DNA of 64,000 nt, taken from contig NZ_CYTW01000003.1 of assembly GCF_001458215.1 (NCBI RefSeq), positions 310,001 through 374,000 of the forward strand, in the 5' to 3' direction. How positions within the stretch are numbered: the first letter of the stretch is position 1; every line of letters starts with the position of its first letter. The notes beneath the pieces are model-generated. The model had not been told where the DNA came from and did not search any database. It saw only the letters and a program-made list of their open reading frames with translations. Positions 8,330-16,435 of the stretch are shown piece by piece. The translations under genes were made by a program, and so were the position numbers. The stretch comes from Shimia thalassica (GTDB lineage: Bacteria; Pseudomonadota; Alphaproteobacteria; Rhodobacterales; Rhodobacteraceae).

Positions 8330-10075
8330 TTAGGAAGAAACCTGTTCGCGAAGGATGGAGGCCGTCAAAGAAATCATCAGGTAGATGCCCGAAAAAATCA
8401 GGAAAGCCAAAATTGTGTTTTCGAAGGCCCGTGGATAACTCGGATCTTCCGAGGCCACAGGTTCGACACTGATGGTCAGGTAGCGCACTTGGCGGTTCGC
8501 CTCCAGTTCCGTTTGTTTCAACGTCTGCAACGAGGTCTGCATCATCATGTCGGCTGTGGCAAGGTCTGCCTGCAGCATTTGAATCTGAGCTGTCTTTTGC
8601 GCAAGCGAAGACTCGCCGGCGGTGGCATCCGTCATTTTGTCTTCAAGCTTGTAAAGCAGCTTGCTCAGACGTCCGATGTCGCCACGAACCCCATCAACAC
8701 GGGCCTTGTTCGGGCGCGGGTTGTCCTGCAGCGCGGCGAGTTGCAGTTCTTTTTCCTGCAACTGGATCTGGATGTTGTTGATTTGCGAGCGCAGGCTGGA
8801 AATCACCCCTTCAGGGTCAATGATCGTACCTTCCTGAAGCGTGACAAGTCGCTGTTGGGCCTCGCGGCGTTCGTCGCGCGCTTCATCAAGGCTTTTGCGG
8901 GCATCGCGAAGCTGGTCTTCACGTTTACGCTGGGACAGATCGTCAACGCGTTCTTCCGCATATGAGATCAGTTTGCGGGAAAACTGGGCCGCGATATCCG
9001 GGTCCGGTGCCGCGACTTCCATCCGGATCACGCCTTCGGTTGGGTCGTACCCCAGCTTTACGTATTTCTTGTAAAGCTTATAGGCTTGTTCATTCGAGGG
9101 GGCCTCGGGAAGGCGTTGAATGGGATCGATGGTCGGGTCGGAAAAGACCGCCTTGAACCCTTTGTCCTGATCCAGCCGCGTCATCGCGTCTTTGGACTGA
9201 AGATACGATTGTGTGGCGATGGAATCCTGATTGGTGGCAAACTGTGTGCCGGACAACAACGAGCTAAAGCCCGAAGCCGTGGCCGTGTCGGCCTGCAAGA
9301 TCAGGAATTCCGACTTGGTCGAATACATCGGTGTGGCGATGGCATAGAAATACCAGCCGGTCAAAAGCGTTGGCAAGAACACGAAAACGGACAGACGTGC
9401 CAACAGCAAAAGCATTTTGCGACGGCGACGGCGGGCCATATCCCGTTGAATATCACCAATCTCGCGCGCACGGCGGTCCATCGGAGAAATCATATCTGCC
9501 GAGGGCAGGGTCTCTTTGTGCATCGCCATGGTCTGGGGAAGCTGGACACGGCCTTGGCTTTCGGCCTGTTGACCTTGCGCGGGTGTGTCCATGGACACGA
9601 GTTCAAGCATGTTCTTGCGTTGGAACGGGTCAATTCCATTGGCCCGCAACAGACGTACGGCGTCATAGTCTGACGTCGCCGCCAAACCGTTTTTCTGGGC
9701 AACGCGCCGTGCCATGCGCAATTGGCGGCCTGTCAAACCTTCTCGTTTGATGGCGTCAACTTCTTGTTCAGGTGTAATGGCCACATCTGTCTGTGGGGCA
9801 GCGGCGGGCGCCGGTTGTGGCTGCACCGGTGGCTGCGACTGCACAGGTTGTTGCGGCTTTGCCTGAGGGCGCGGCTGGCGGGCTTCGGGGGCTGCAACCG
9901 CAGCAGGAGGCGGTGTCTGTCGTGGAACATCCGCCGCGTCAGTCGTCTGACCGGTGAAACGGTGACTTGGAAGGTCGCGGGACTGGTTCGCGGCCGGACG
10001 GACCTCTTCTGGCGCGGCACCTGCCTGAGGGCTGCGACGGATCCTGAACTTTTTAGCCTTGGGTTTGGTAGTCAT
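8330..10075 (-). CDS. Capsule polysaccharide export protein, KpsE/BexC/CtrB-like inner-membrane adaptor
   Basis: This 581-residue protein has a low-complexity proline/glutamine-rich N-terminus (about 30-95), a positively charged stretch, a first membrane helix at about 220-243, a long coiled-coil-rich periplasmic region, and a second helix near 553-575. That is the topology of polysaccharide co-polymerase-type adaptors which link the ABC exporter to the outer-membrane channel. The start is ATG 10075, which overlaps the kpsT-like stop by 23 bases. The long N-terminal extension is much larger than in E. coli KpsE and is a feature I associate with Rhodobacteraceae versions. Exact polysaccharide unknown. 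Confidence 0.82.
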   Translation of the reverse strand: MTTKPKAKKFRIRRSPQAGAAPEEVRPAANQSRDLPSHRFTGQTTDAADVPRQTPPPAAVAAPEARQPRPQAKPQQPVQSQPPVQPQPAPAAAPQTDVAITPEQEVDAIKREGLTGRQLRMARRVAQKNGLAATSDYDAVRLLRANGIDPFQRKNMLELVSMDTPAQGQQAESQGRVQLPQTMAMHKETLPSADMISPMDRRAREIGDIQRDMARRRRRKMLLLLARLSVFVFLPTLLTGWYFYAIATPMYSTKSEFLILQADTATASGFSSLLSGTQFATNQDSIATQSYLQSKDAMTRLDQDKGFKAVFSDPTIDPIQRLPEAPSNEQAYKLYKKYVKLGYDPTEGVIRMEVAAPDPDIAAQFSRKLISYAEERVDDLSQRKREDQLRDARKSLDEARDERREAQQRLVTLQEGTIIDPEGVISSLRSQINNIQIQLQEKELQLAALQDNPRPNKARVDGVRGDIGRLSKLLYKLEDKMTDATAGESSLAQKTAQIQMLQADLATADMMMQTSLQTLKQTELEANRQVRYLTISVEPVASEDPSYPRAFENTILAFLIFSGIYLMISLTASILREQVSS

Positions 10076-10712
10076 AAAGCTGCTTCGCCTCTTCCAAGCT
10101 GTCAAACATATACAATTGCCCATTCAGCAAAACCGCAGCTGAGCGTGCGAACTTTTCGAGCACGTCGGGCTTGTGCGATACTATGATAATCGTTGTGGTG
10201 CGCAGCCGCTCTTTGAGGATGGCACCGGCCTTTTGGTTAAAGTCGACATCGGTCGAGGCAGGCATGCCTTCGTCGATGAGATACATATCGAAGTCCAGCG
10301 CCAGCATCAGCGCAAAGGTGAAACGCGCCCGCATCCCCGTCGAATACGTGCCGAGGGGCTGTTCAAAGTATTCGCCAAGGTTACAAAGCCAGCGACAGAA
10401 GGCTTCGACATAATCCGGATCAAGCCCGTAAAGACGCGCGATAAAGCGGCTGTTGTCGACGGCAGAGTGGCGGTTCACAACGCCCCCCATAAAGCCCAGC
10501 GGAAACGAAATGCGGCAACTGCGCCGAATCTCGCCCTCATCGGGCTTTTCCAATCCGGCGATCATATTGACCAAAGTGGTCTTGCCCGTGCCGTTTGGCG
10601 CGAGAATCCCGAGAGAATTCCCGAGTTCCACACGGAAAGACGCACGATCAAGGATGATCTTGCGCTGGGTACCTGTCCAAAAGGACTTACTGACGTTCTC
10701 AAATTCGAGCAT
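10053..10712 (-). CDS. kpsT: Capsule polysaccharide ABC exporter, ATP-binding subunit
   Basis: The 219-residue ATPase has a Walker A loop (APNGTGKTT, near residue 40), the degenerate signature YSTGMRARF typical of KpsT/BexA-type exporters, and a Walker B LIDEGMP. It should energise export of capsular polysaccharide across the inner membrane together with a KpsM-type permease. No permease gene lies next to it: the 236 bases upstream are non-coding and then nhaA begins on the same strand. A GGAG 6 nt upstream supports the ATG. Transcription continues through kpsE-like, kdsA and the hexomutase. Confidence 0.88.
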   Translation of the reverse strand: MLEFENVSKSFWTGTQRKIILDRASFRVELGNSLGILAPNGTGKTTLVNMIAGLEKPDEGEIRRSCRISFPLGFMGGVVNRHSAVDNSRFIARLYGLDPDYVEAFCRWLCNLGEYFEQPLGTYSTGMRARFTFALMLALDFDMYLIDEGMPASTDVDFNQKAGAILKERLRTTTIIIVSHKPDVLEKFARSAAVLLNGQLYMFDSLEEAKQLYDYQTQG

Positions 10713-10948
10713 TTATCGCTCCGGCTCTGCTCTGCCCCTCCTGGTTACAGGAGTTTTGTTAACGCTCTGTTCGGCGTCTTTGGGCGTAATATGTCGGATT
10801 GCACCTATCAATAGCAACGCCTTGCGGCGATAATTTGACGATGCATGGCAAAAAACCGACGCAATTGCATCGGTTTTTGTTTTATTGAAAGAATTGTCGC
10901 GACTTTACTCGCCCCTGCGTTGTGCGAGGGCTGGCAGGTTGCGCAACA
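10713..10948. other. Intergenic stretch without a gene, promoter region of the kps operon
   Basis: This 236-base gap holds the nhaA terminator and, nearer kpsT, a short CTCCTG/CAGGAG inverted repeat at about 10737-10752. I see no open frame with a ribosome site and no convincing promoter consensus, although the kps operon promoter should lie here. Confidence 0.5.
10851..10878 (-). terminator. Intrinsic terminator of nhaA
   Basis: Arms AAAAACCGA and TCGGTTTTT at 10851-10859 and 10870-10878 form a hairpin. Its minus-strand 3' side ends in a run of T. It sits 71 bases past the nhaA stop. Confidence 0.72.
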
Positions 10949-12196
10949 TTAGAGATCCCGTTTCTCAACCCGGAACACTTTTCCTGCGATAATTGAAACG
11001 ATTGCCGCAGCAAAAGAAAACAGCGCACCCATTTTTGCGGCGTCTTGAACCGGACCGGCATCGAAGGCGACCGAGGCCACAAAAAGAGACACGGTAAAGC
11101 CAATCGCCGCGACACATCCGATCACCACAAGGTCAATGATCCGCATACCTTCAGGAAGGCCAAGCCGCAAAGGAACGGCGGCAAGCCACCCCATCGCCAA
11201 GATACCAACTGGTTTGCCGATCAGCAGACCCGCCAGAACAAGCCATGTCGCATCGCCAATGGCGGACATCTGCACACCGGCATTGCACAGCCCAAAAAAG
11301 AACAGGACGATCTCAACCGGATGTTTGAGCGCATGTTCAATCACGTTCAGCAAATCGTGCAGGTGACGTTCCGCTTCGGAAAAGATGCCAAATGCGCGGT
11401 CCGCATGCGGTATGGTCGGAACCACCGGCAAAAGCCCAAGCGCAGGATGAAGACCCGAACGCATAAAGGCATACCAGCTGATCGCAGCCCCCAACAGGTA
11501 CGGGAGGAAATGCAAATTCTTGCGCATCCATGTCGAGTTCGGACGCGCCTGATTGCCACGGTCAAGCCGTCTCGGAAGCCAGTTGAACAGCACAAACACT
11601 GCAATACAGGCCCCAAAAGAGACCAAGAGCCATTCTGGTGCTAGTTCGCCCGAAGGATAGAAAATCGCCAGAATGATCAGCCCGGCCGCATCGTCTGCAA
11701 TGGCCAGCAACAAGAGGAACCGCACCGCAGGGTGTCCGGCACCAAAGACCAGACGCCCGACAAGATAGGAAAAGGCAATGTCGGTTGCTGTCGGGATCGC
11801 CCAACCATTCGCAACCGCGCTATAGGTGTCAGAGCCCAACAGGAATGCGAGACCAAGGTACACGCCAATCGGGCCAAACATGCCGCCCGCTGTGGCAAAC
11901 AGCGGTGTCGCGGCCTTTGATCCCCGCAGGGACCCGTTTTTGAGAATAACGGCTTCCCATACCTCTTTTGCAGCGATTGCAAAGAAGAAAGCCATCAACA
12001 GATCATTGACCAGATAGTGTAGGGTCAGGGTGCGGTGACCATCGTGATAGTGACCAATCGGAGCATGATCCCAGATTTTGAATTCTACAAAATGATGGTA
12101 GCTCTCATAGTCAATATTCGCCCAGACGAGCGCGATAAGCGCGCCCAAAATCAAAAGAAGCGAATAGTTCGTCAGAAAATTCCAGACGCGATACAT
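10949..12196 (-). CDS. nhaA: Na+/H+ antiporter NhaA
   Basis: This 415-residue polytopic inner-membrane protein exchanges cytoplasmic sodium for external protons, which fits a marine host. It is recognised by the NhaA block ATDIAFSYLVGR followed by LLLAIADDAAGLI, where the paired aspartates are the ion-binding residues (Asp163/Asp164 of E. coli). About eleven hydrophobic helices can be traced. The first 70 residues contain an extended, histidine-rich, probably periplasmic loop (GHYHDGHR) longer than in the E. coli protein. It stands alone, with a terminator downstream. Confidence 0.95.
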   Translation of the reverse strand: MYRVWNFLTNYSLLLILGALIALVWANIDYESYHHFVEFKIWDHAPIGHYHDGHRTLTLHYLVNDLLMAFFFAIAAKEVWEAVILKNGSLRGSKAATPLFATAGGMFGPIGVYLGLAFLLGSDTYSAVANGWAIPTATDIAFSYLVGRLVFGAGHPAVRFLLLLAIADDAAGLIILAIFYPSGELAPEWLLVSFGACIAVFVLFNWLPRRLDRGNQARPNSTWMRKNLHFLPYLLGAAISWYAFMRSGLHPALGLLPVVPTIPHADRAFGIFSEAERHLHDLLNVIEHALKHPVEIVLFFFGLCNAGVQMSAIGDATWLVLAGLLIGKPVGILAMGWLAAVPLRLGLPEGMRIIDLVVIGCVAAIGFTVSLFVASVAFDAGPVQDAAKMGALFSFAAAIVSIIAGKVFRVEKRDL

Positions 12197-12310
12197 CCCG
12201 TCAATATCCCCACTGTTAGCGCGTTTTCCCTAGGGGTAACCGAAAACAGATAGGCGGGCAACGCAAGAGGGGGTACGAAAGATCGCGCCCCCTCCTTTGT
12301 GTTTCTGACC

Positions 12311-13345
12311 TCAGGCAACGAATTGCCAGGTGAGTCCGGCCAGAAACGCCCCTAACAAGGCAAAGCCAAGATAGGCTGCAAATATGCGGGGCTTGACCAA
12401 GGCCCATACGGCGATGGCCGCCGGGATGCTGCTTACACCGCCCGCAATCATAAAGCTCATGGCCGCGCCGTTGGACATGCCTTGTGCCAAAAGGGCGTCC
12501 ACAAGAGGCACAGCGGCATAGCCGTTGAGATAGGCCGGTGCACCAACCAGCGCGCCCAGAAGAATTGTGCCAAGACCCTCCCCACCCAAGACATTCGCGA
12601 TCAGGCTGGCCGGGATATAGTGGATCATCAGGGCTTCGATGGTATAGGCCAGTGCCAGCCACTTCAGCAGGAACACACCGTTTTCAATGGTTGCCTCCTT
12701 GAAGGTTTCACGACGATCCGCTTCTTTCCAGAAGGCCCAGACAGGTTGCCCGGAAAAGGGTTGTTTGACGCCGCAGCATCCGCCGATCTGGGGTTTTTCG
12801 CGCAAAGGGTCGACGAAAACGGCGCTTTTGGCGAACAACATGGTCAGACCACCACCCAACAGACCCAGACCCACAGCCGAGAAGGTTTTCGCAATTGCGA
12901 AATCAAACCCCAATGTGCCCGAGGTGATCGCGAACATCGCCGGGTCCATCAAGGGGGAAGCCAGCCAAAATGCCATAACCGCCGACAACGGGGCACCCAC
13001 GGCCAGAAGCGCGGCAATAAACGGGATCACTTCGCAGGAACAGAATGGGGATAGCCCACCCAGCAACGCCGCAAACAAAATCATATGGGTTTCGCGCCCC
13101 ACAAAAGCCTTTGCCAGCAGGTTCTCTGCGCCCGTTGCCTTGAGATAGCCAATCGCAAACACGGCAAAAAGAATGAAAGGTGCGGTGCCCTGCAAGGCAC
13201 CCCAGGCAAAATCCACCGTCGGGATGAATTGCGGCGTATCAAATACGGCGACCGCGATCAAAATGAGCACAAGTGCCGCCCATGCCTTGTCGATTTTGGC
13301 CAGCCGCGATGACAGCGGGGTCGGGGATTGCGAGAGTTCAGCCAT
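12311..13345 (-). CDS. Predicted permease of the ArsP/DUF318 (YraQ) type
   Basis: This 344-residue membrane protein has about eight hydrophobic helices and the hallmark SPFCSCEVIPF motif, with a cytoplasmic GGCCGVKQ loop containing a cysteine pair. Relatives export organoarsenicals or are uncharacterised metal/metalloid permeases. The frame is open 44 codons further upstream, but AGGA 8 nt before ATG 13345 and the overlap with the ArsR stop codon favour this start. Cotranscription with an ArsR-family repressor bearing its own CC pair supports a thiophilic ligand. The actual substrate cannot be read from sequence. Confidence 0.8.
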   Translation of the reverse strand: MAELSQSPTPLSSRLAKIDKAWAALVLILIAVAVFDTPQFIPTVDFAWGALQGTAPFILFAVFAIGYLKATGAENLLAKAFVGRETHMILFAALLGGLSPFCSCEVIPFIAALLAVGAPLSAVMAFWLASPLMDPAMFAITSGTLGFDFAIAKTFSAVGLGLLGGGLTMLFAKSAVFVDPLREKPQIGGCCGVKQPFSGQPVWAFWKEADRRETFKEATIENGVFLLKWLALAYTIEALMIHYIPASLIANVLGGEGLGTILLGALVGAPAYLNGYAAVPLVDALLAQGMSNGAAMSFMIAGGVSSIPAAIAVWALVKPRIFAAYLGFALLGAFLAGLTWQFVA

Positions 13346-13682
13346 TGTTTTGATCCTCATTGGCATCCGCACTGTCTGCACAGCATTCCTTGAGCAGGAA
13401 ATTCGAGAGATTGCGGATCTCGTCATAAGCCACGGCCGCACAAATGATCGAACGGCCCTGTTTTTGTTGAACGACAAGGCCCGCCTGGGCCAAAATCTTC
13501 ATATGATGTGTCAGGGTTGATCCGGTTACGCCTGTGCGTTGGCCCAGTTCCCCGATGCTCAGCCCGTCATGTCCGGCGCGCACAAGGCACCGCAGAACAG
13601 AAAGGCGTTGTTCCGAACCAAGAGCCGCGAAGGTCGAGGCTGCAATGGTCAAAGAGATGTCGTCTGTCGAATCATGTTTCAT
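13338..13682 (-). CDS. ArsR/SmtB family winged-helix repressor
   Basis: The 114-residue protein has an ArsR winged helix with recognition helix TGVTGSTLTHHMKILAQAGL. It lacks the classical ELCVCDL arsenic motif in helix 3, but carries an adjacent cysteine pair near the C-terminus (KECCADS) and another cysteine in the wing (IICAAV). These are candidate metal or metalloid ligands. It overlaps the downstream permease gene by 8 bases and starts inside a perfect palindrome, so autoregulation of the pair is likely. Inducer unknown. Confidence 0.88.
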   Translation of the reverse strand: MKHDSTDDISLTIAASTFAALGSEQRLSVLRCLVRAGHDGLSIGELGQRTGVTGSTLTHHMKILAQAGLVVQQKQGRSIICAAVAYDEIRNLSNFLLKECCADSADANEDQNNG

Positions 13683-13743
13683 ATTTCTAGAAATATCGAA
13701 TTATTTGCGTCACGCAAGTTTTATTTCGATAAATGTCGAAATA
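13681..13743. promoter_or_regulatory. Candidate ArsR operator region with two inverted repeats
   Basis: A perfect 16-bp palindrome, ATATTTCTAGAAATAT, lies at 13681-13696 and overlaps the arsR start codon. A second repeat at 13722-13743 has 8-bp arms TATTTCGA and TCGAAATA separated by 6 bases. The two share the ATATTTC/GAAATA core and lie in the divergent interval, as expected for an autoregulating ArsR dimer. Confidence 0.7.
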
Positions 13744-13791
13744 TAGGTCCATGTGCTTTTCAGACGTGCGTCTTTGCCCCAATGTGGGGGC

Positions 13792-14373
13792 ATGTCCCTT
13801 TTGCAAGACATACAGGCCTGTCGGCTGTGCGCGGACCGGTTTGCAGCGACGGCAACGTCGCATGACCCGCGCCCTGTGGTGTGGTTCCAGCCATCCGCAC
13901 GGGTGCTGATCGTTGGTCAGGCACCCGGAGCAAAGGTGCACAAAAGCGGACGCCCCTTCACCGACCCGTCAGGGGACCGGTTGCGCGACTGGATGGGGCT
14001 GGATGAGGTTGCCTTTTACGATCAGGCGCGGATCGGCATTCTGCCAATGGCGTTTTGTTTTCCGGGCTATAACGCAAAGGGCAGCGATCTGCCCCCACCG
14101 CCAATCTGTGCCCATACGTGGCGCGACCGCGCCATGGCCTCCATGACGCAAGTCAGGTTGACGCTGTTGGTGGGCGGATATGCGCAAAAATGGCATTTGG
14201 GGCAGAAAAAGACCGTTACAGACACGGTCAAGGCATGGCGCGACCATGCGCCCGACGTCTTTCCCTTGCCACATCCGTCGTGGCGCAATACGGCATGGTT
14301 GAAGAAAAACCCTTGGTTCGAAGCGGAATTGCTGCCCGACCTGAGGACACGGATCAAGGACATTCTGCGATGA
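13792..14373 (+). CDS. Uracil-DNA glycosylase family protein
   Basis: The 193-residue protein has the fold-specific motifs VLIVGQAPGAKVHKSGRPF (motif A), GILPMAFCFPGYN and a late PLPHPSWRN motif corresponding to the HPSP box. An N-terminal CRLCADRF cysteine pair might be part of an iron-sulfur or structural site, but the usual four cluster cysteines of family 4/5 enzymes are not all evident. It is probably a base-excision repair enzyme or a non-catalytic relative. The upstream in-frame ATG at 13753 is less likely; ATG 13792 follows a G-rich stretch. The stop overlaps the next ATG. Confidence 0.78.
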   Translation: MSLLQDIQACRLCADRFAATATSHDPRPVVWFQPSARVLIVGQAPGAKVHKSGRPFTDPSGDRLRDWMGLDEVAFYDQARIGILPMAFCFPGYNAKGSDLPPPPICAHTWRDRAMASMTQVRLTLLVGGYAQKWHLGQKKTVTDTVKAWRDHAPDVFPLPHPSWRNTAWLKKNPWFEAELLPDLRTRIKDILR

Positions 14374-15164
14374 GCGATACTGCAACGCCTTTGGACATCA
14401 GCCATGCTGCGATGGAGGCCAACCCTGCCGATGACGCTGCCCGTTTGCGGTTCTACGAAAGACTTGCGGATGCCGAGCTTTTCTTGCTGTTAAGCAAAGA
14501 AGCAGAAGACGATCGCATCGCACCGGAAATGTTTGACCTGTCGGACCATTCGTTTGTGTTGGTGTTCGACACGGAAGAGCGGTTGTCAGCGTTTGTCGGA
14601 AAAGCGGCACCATACGCGGCCCTTTCGGGGCGCGTGATTGCATCGATGCTGGACGGGCAGGGGATTGGCCTTGGTGTGAACCTCGAGGTGGCGCCATCTT
14701 CGATCCTGATCCCGCCAGAAGCGGTCAGCTGGCTCGCAGAAACGCTGACACACGCCCCCGACGAAGTGGAAGCCCGCCCCGAGGAATTCACCGCGCCCGC
14801 CGGATTGCCGGAAATGCTGGTGACGGCGCTGGATCAAAAGCTGTCGACGGCTGTCGGGCTTGCGCAAATGGCGTTTCTGGTCGGTGTTGTCTATGACACC
14901 GGCGCCCGCAGCCACATGCTGGGCTTCGTCGGGGCGATCCCCGAAGCCCATGGCGCTCTGGCCAAGGCCGTTTCCGAGGCCCTGACGTTTTCCGGAGTAG
15001 AGGCTGGGGCGCTGGATGTGGGGTTCTTTGATGCGTCCGATCCCGTTTCGGCCCAACTGGCACGGGCTGGATTGCGGTTTGATCTGCCCGAGGCGCCCAA
15101 GCCGTCCGAATATGTGCCTGTCGCACCGGGCAGCGACCCGGATAACCCACCCAAACTGCGCTAG
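14370..15164 (+). CDS. SseB family protein
   Basis: A 264-residue soluble protein that starts at ATG 14370, overlapping the glycosylase stop codon. It contains the SseB N-terminal pattern FYERLADAELFLLL, then FVLVFDTEERLSAF, followed by a second half with LPEMLVTALDQKL and VGVVYDTGARSHMLGFVG. SseB-type proteins are enhancers of serine sensitivity or secreted-effector regulators in enterics; the function in this lineage is unknown. No signal peptide or membrane helix is seen. It is likely cotranscribed with the glycosylase gene. Confidence 0.8.
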   Translation: MSDTATPLDISHAAMEANPADDAARLRFYERLADAELFLLLSKEAEDDRIAPEMFDLSDHSFVLVFDTEERLSAFVGKAAPYAALSGRVIASMLDGQGIGLGVNLEVAPSSILIPPEAVSWLAETLTHAPDEVEARPEEFTAPAGLPEMLVTALDQKLSTAVGLAQMAFLVGVVYDTGARSHMLGFVGAIPEAHGALAKAVSEALTFSGVEAGALDVGFFDASDPVSAQLARAGLRFDLPEAPKPSEYVPVAPGSDPDNPPKLR

Positions 15165-15175
15165 GGATCTCGCGG

Positions 15176-15244
15176 GCTTCCGCCCTTTTAGGTCCGCATC
15201 AAGATGCGTTCAAAAAGGTTGGGCCAAGCCTCGCTGCGCTCGGC
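15176..15244 (+). repeat. 69-bp intergenic repeat, copy A
   Basis: This segment matches the reverse complement of 16360-16428 at about 62 of 69 positions, by eye. It contains the small palindrome CGCATCAAGATGCG and lies just past the sseB-like gene. Together with copy B it flanks ghrA in inverted orientation. Confidence 0.85.
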
Positions 15245-15303
15245 CGCGTCCGCCCCGTCAAACCGCGTAGAGGGTGTTGCGCGGGGCTTCAAAGACGTCT
15301 GGA

Positions 15304-16233
15304 TTAGTAGCCAGCACCGCGATCCACCAGATGCAGGAAGGGCTCGCCACTCTGACCGCGCCGGATATTCTCTGCAATCACCCGTGATGCCGAACTGGGG
15401 CGCGTTTCCGAGGCAATATGCGGGGTGACTGTCACCCTCGGATGGCTCCAATAGGGGTGATCTGCGGGCAACGGCTCGATCCGGAAAACATCCAGTGTGG
15501 CATGGGCAATATGCCCGCTGTCTAGCGCCATGAGCAACGCGTCATCGTCAATCAGGGGACCACGTCCGGGGTTGATGATAAAGGCCCCTTCGGGCATGTC
15601 GGCCAAGGCCTGTGAATCCACTGTGTTTTCCGTGGCGGCCGTATTGGGCAACAGCAAAATCAGAACATCCGCCGTCGAAACCGCTTCCCTGAGCCCGTCA
15701 GGACCGTTTAAACAGGTGATCCCTTCAATGTCCTTTGCGGTTCTGCTCCACCCTGTCACGGGAAAGCCCAGTCCAATAAGCGCTTTGGCGCAGGCCAGCC
15801 CCAACGTGCCCAGCCCCAGAATGGTCACGCGCCGGTCTTCTGCCAAGGGTGGTACAAACGAACGCCATTCGCCGTCTTGGCCCAAAATGTGCTGATCCAT
15901 GCCAAGATGGTGGCGCAACGTATGCCCTGTGACCCATTCGACCATGCCCTGCGTCAGACCATAGTCAACCATCCGCGCAAGAGGCTGGCTCAGCGTCTGG
16001 TTCCCCACGACATCTTCCACACCAGCCCACAGGTTCAACACGGCCTTGCAGCGTGTAAACGGCGTGAAGTCGTGCAAATCCCCATTGGGCGCATAGACGA
16101 TATAATCCACGTCTTCCGGCGGAAATTCGGTGCGCAGATCTACCTCAAGATCCTGTTCTGCAAACGCTGTGCGCAACGGGGTTTCATAGGTGTTCCACCG
16201 TTCGGTTTTGGCGGCAAACAGAACATTGATCAT
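15304..16233 (-). CDS. ghrA: Glyoxylate/hydroxypyruvate reductase A (D-2-hydroxyacid dehydrogenase)
   Basis: The 309-residue NAD(P)H-dependent enzyme reduces glyoxylate or hydroxypyruvate to glycolate or glycerate. The nucleotide fold shows GLGTLGLACAKAL near residue 139. The catalytic arginine and glutamate lie in FIINPGRGPLIDDDAL and LDVFRIEPLPADHPYW, and the catalytic histidine in VTVTPHIASET. The GhrA subgroup is suggested by the short length and the N-terminal FAAKTERWNTYETPL pattern. It is monocistronic and bracketed by two inverted copies of a 69-bp repeat. Confidence 0.88.
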   Translation of the reverse strand: MINVLFAAKTERWNTYETPLRTAFAEQDLEVDLRTEFPPEDVDYIVYAPNGDLHDFTPFTRCKAVLNLWAGVEDVVGNQTLSQPLARMVDYGLTQGMVEWVTGHTLRHHLGMDQHILGQDGEWRSFVPPLAEDRRVTILGLGTLGLACAKALIGLGFPVTGWSRTAKDIEGITCLNGPDGLREAVSTADVLILLLPNTAATENTVDSQALADMPEGAFIINPGRGPLIDDDALLMALDSGHIAHATLDVFRIEPLPADHPYWSHPRVTVTPHIASETRPSSASRVIAENIRRGQSGEPFLHLVDRGAGY

Positions 16234-16359
16234 GGTGAGAAAATCTCCAAGTCTGGGAAAGACACAAGGCGGCTACGAGGGCAAGTGAGGCCACAAAAGG
16301 GCCCACACTTCAAGTACGCCTTGCCCTTTTCGCGTGATCTTTTCCGGATCTATGCACCC

Positions 16360-16428
16360 GCCGAGCGGAGCGAGGCACGGCCCAACGTTTTTGAACGCAT
16401 CTTGATGCGGTCCCAAAAGGGCGGGAGC
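16360..16428 (-). repeat. 69-bp intergenic repeat, copy B (inverted relative to copy A)
   Basis: The reverse complement of this segment aligns without gaps to 15176-15244, with roughly seven mismatches. It sits between ghrA and rodA and ends eight bases before the rodA stop codon. The conserved core includes CGCATCTTGATGCG. Confidence 0.85.
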
Positions 16429-16435
16429 CGTTTCG

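Noticed and set aside
15188-15451. Small frame ending in an ERSEAWPNLFERILMRT-like peptide
   Set aside because: The peptide is the translation of the 69-bp repeat; a similar peptide appears at the other copy. It is better read as a DNA repeat than a gene.
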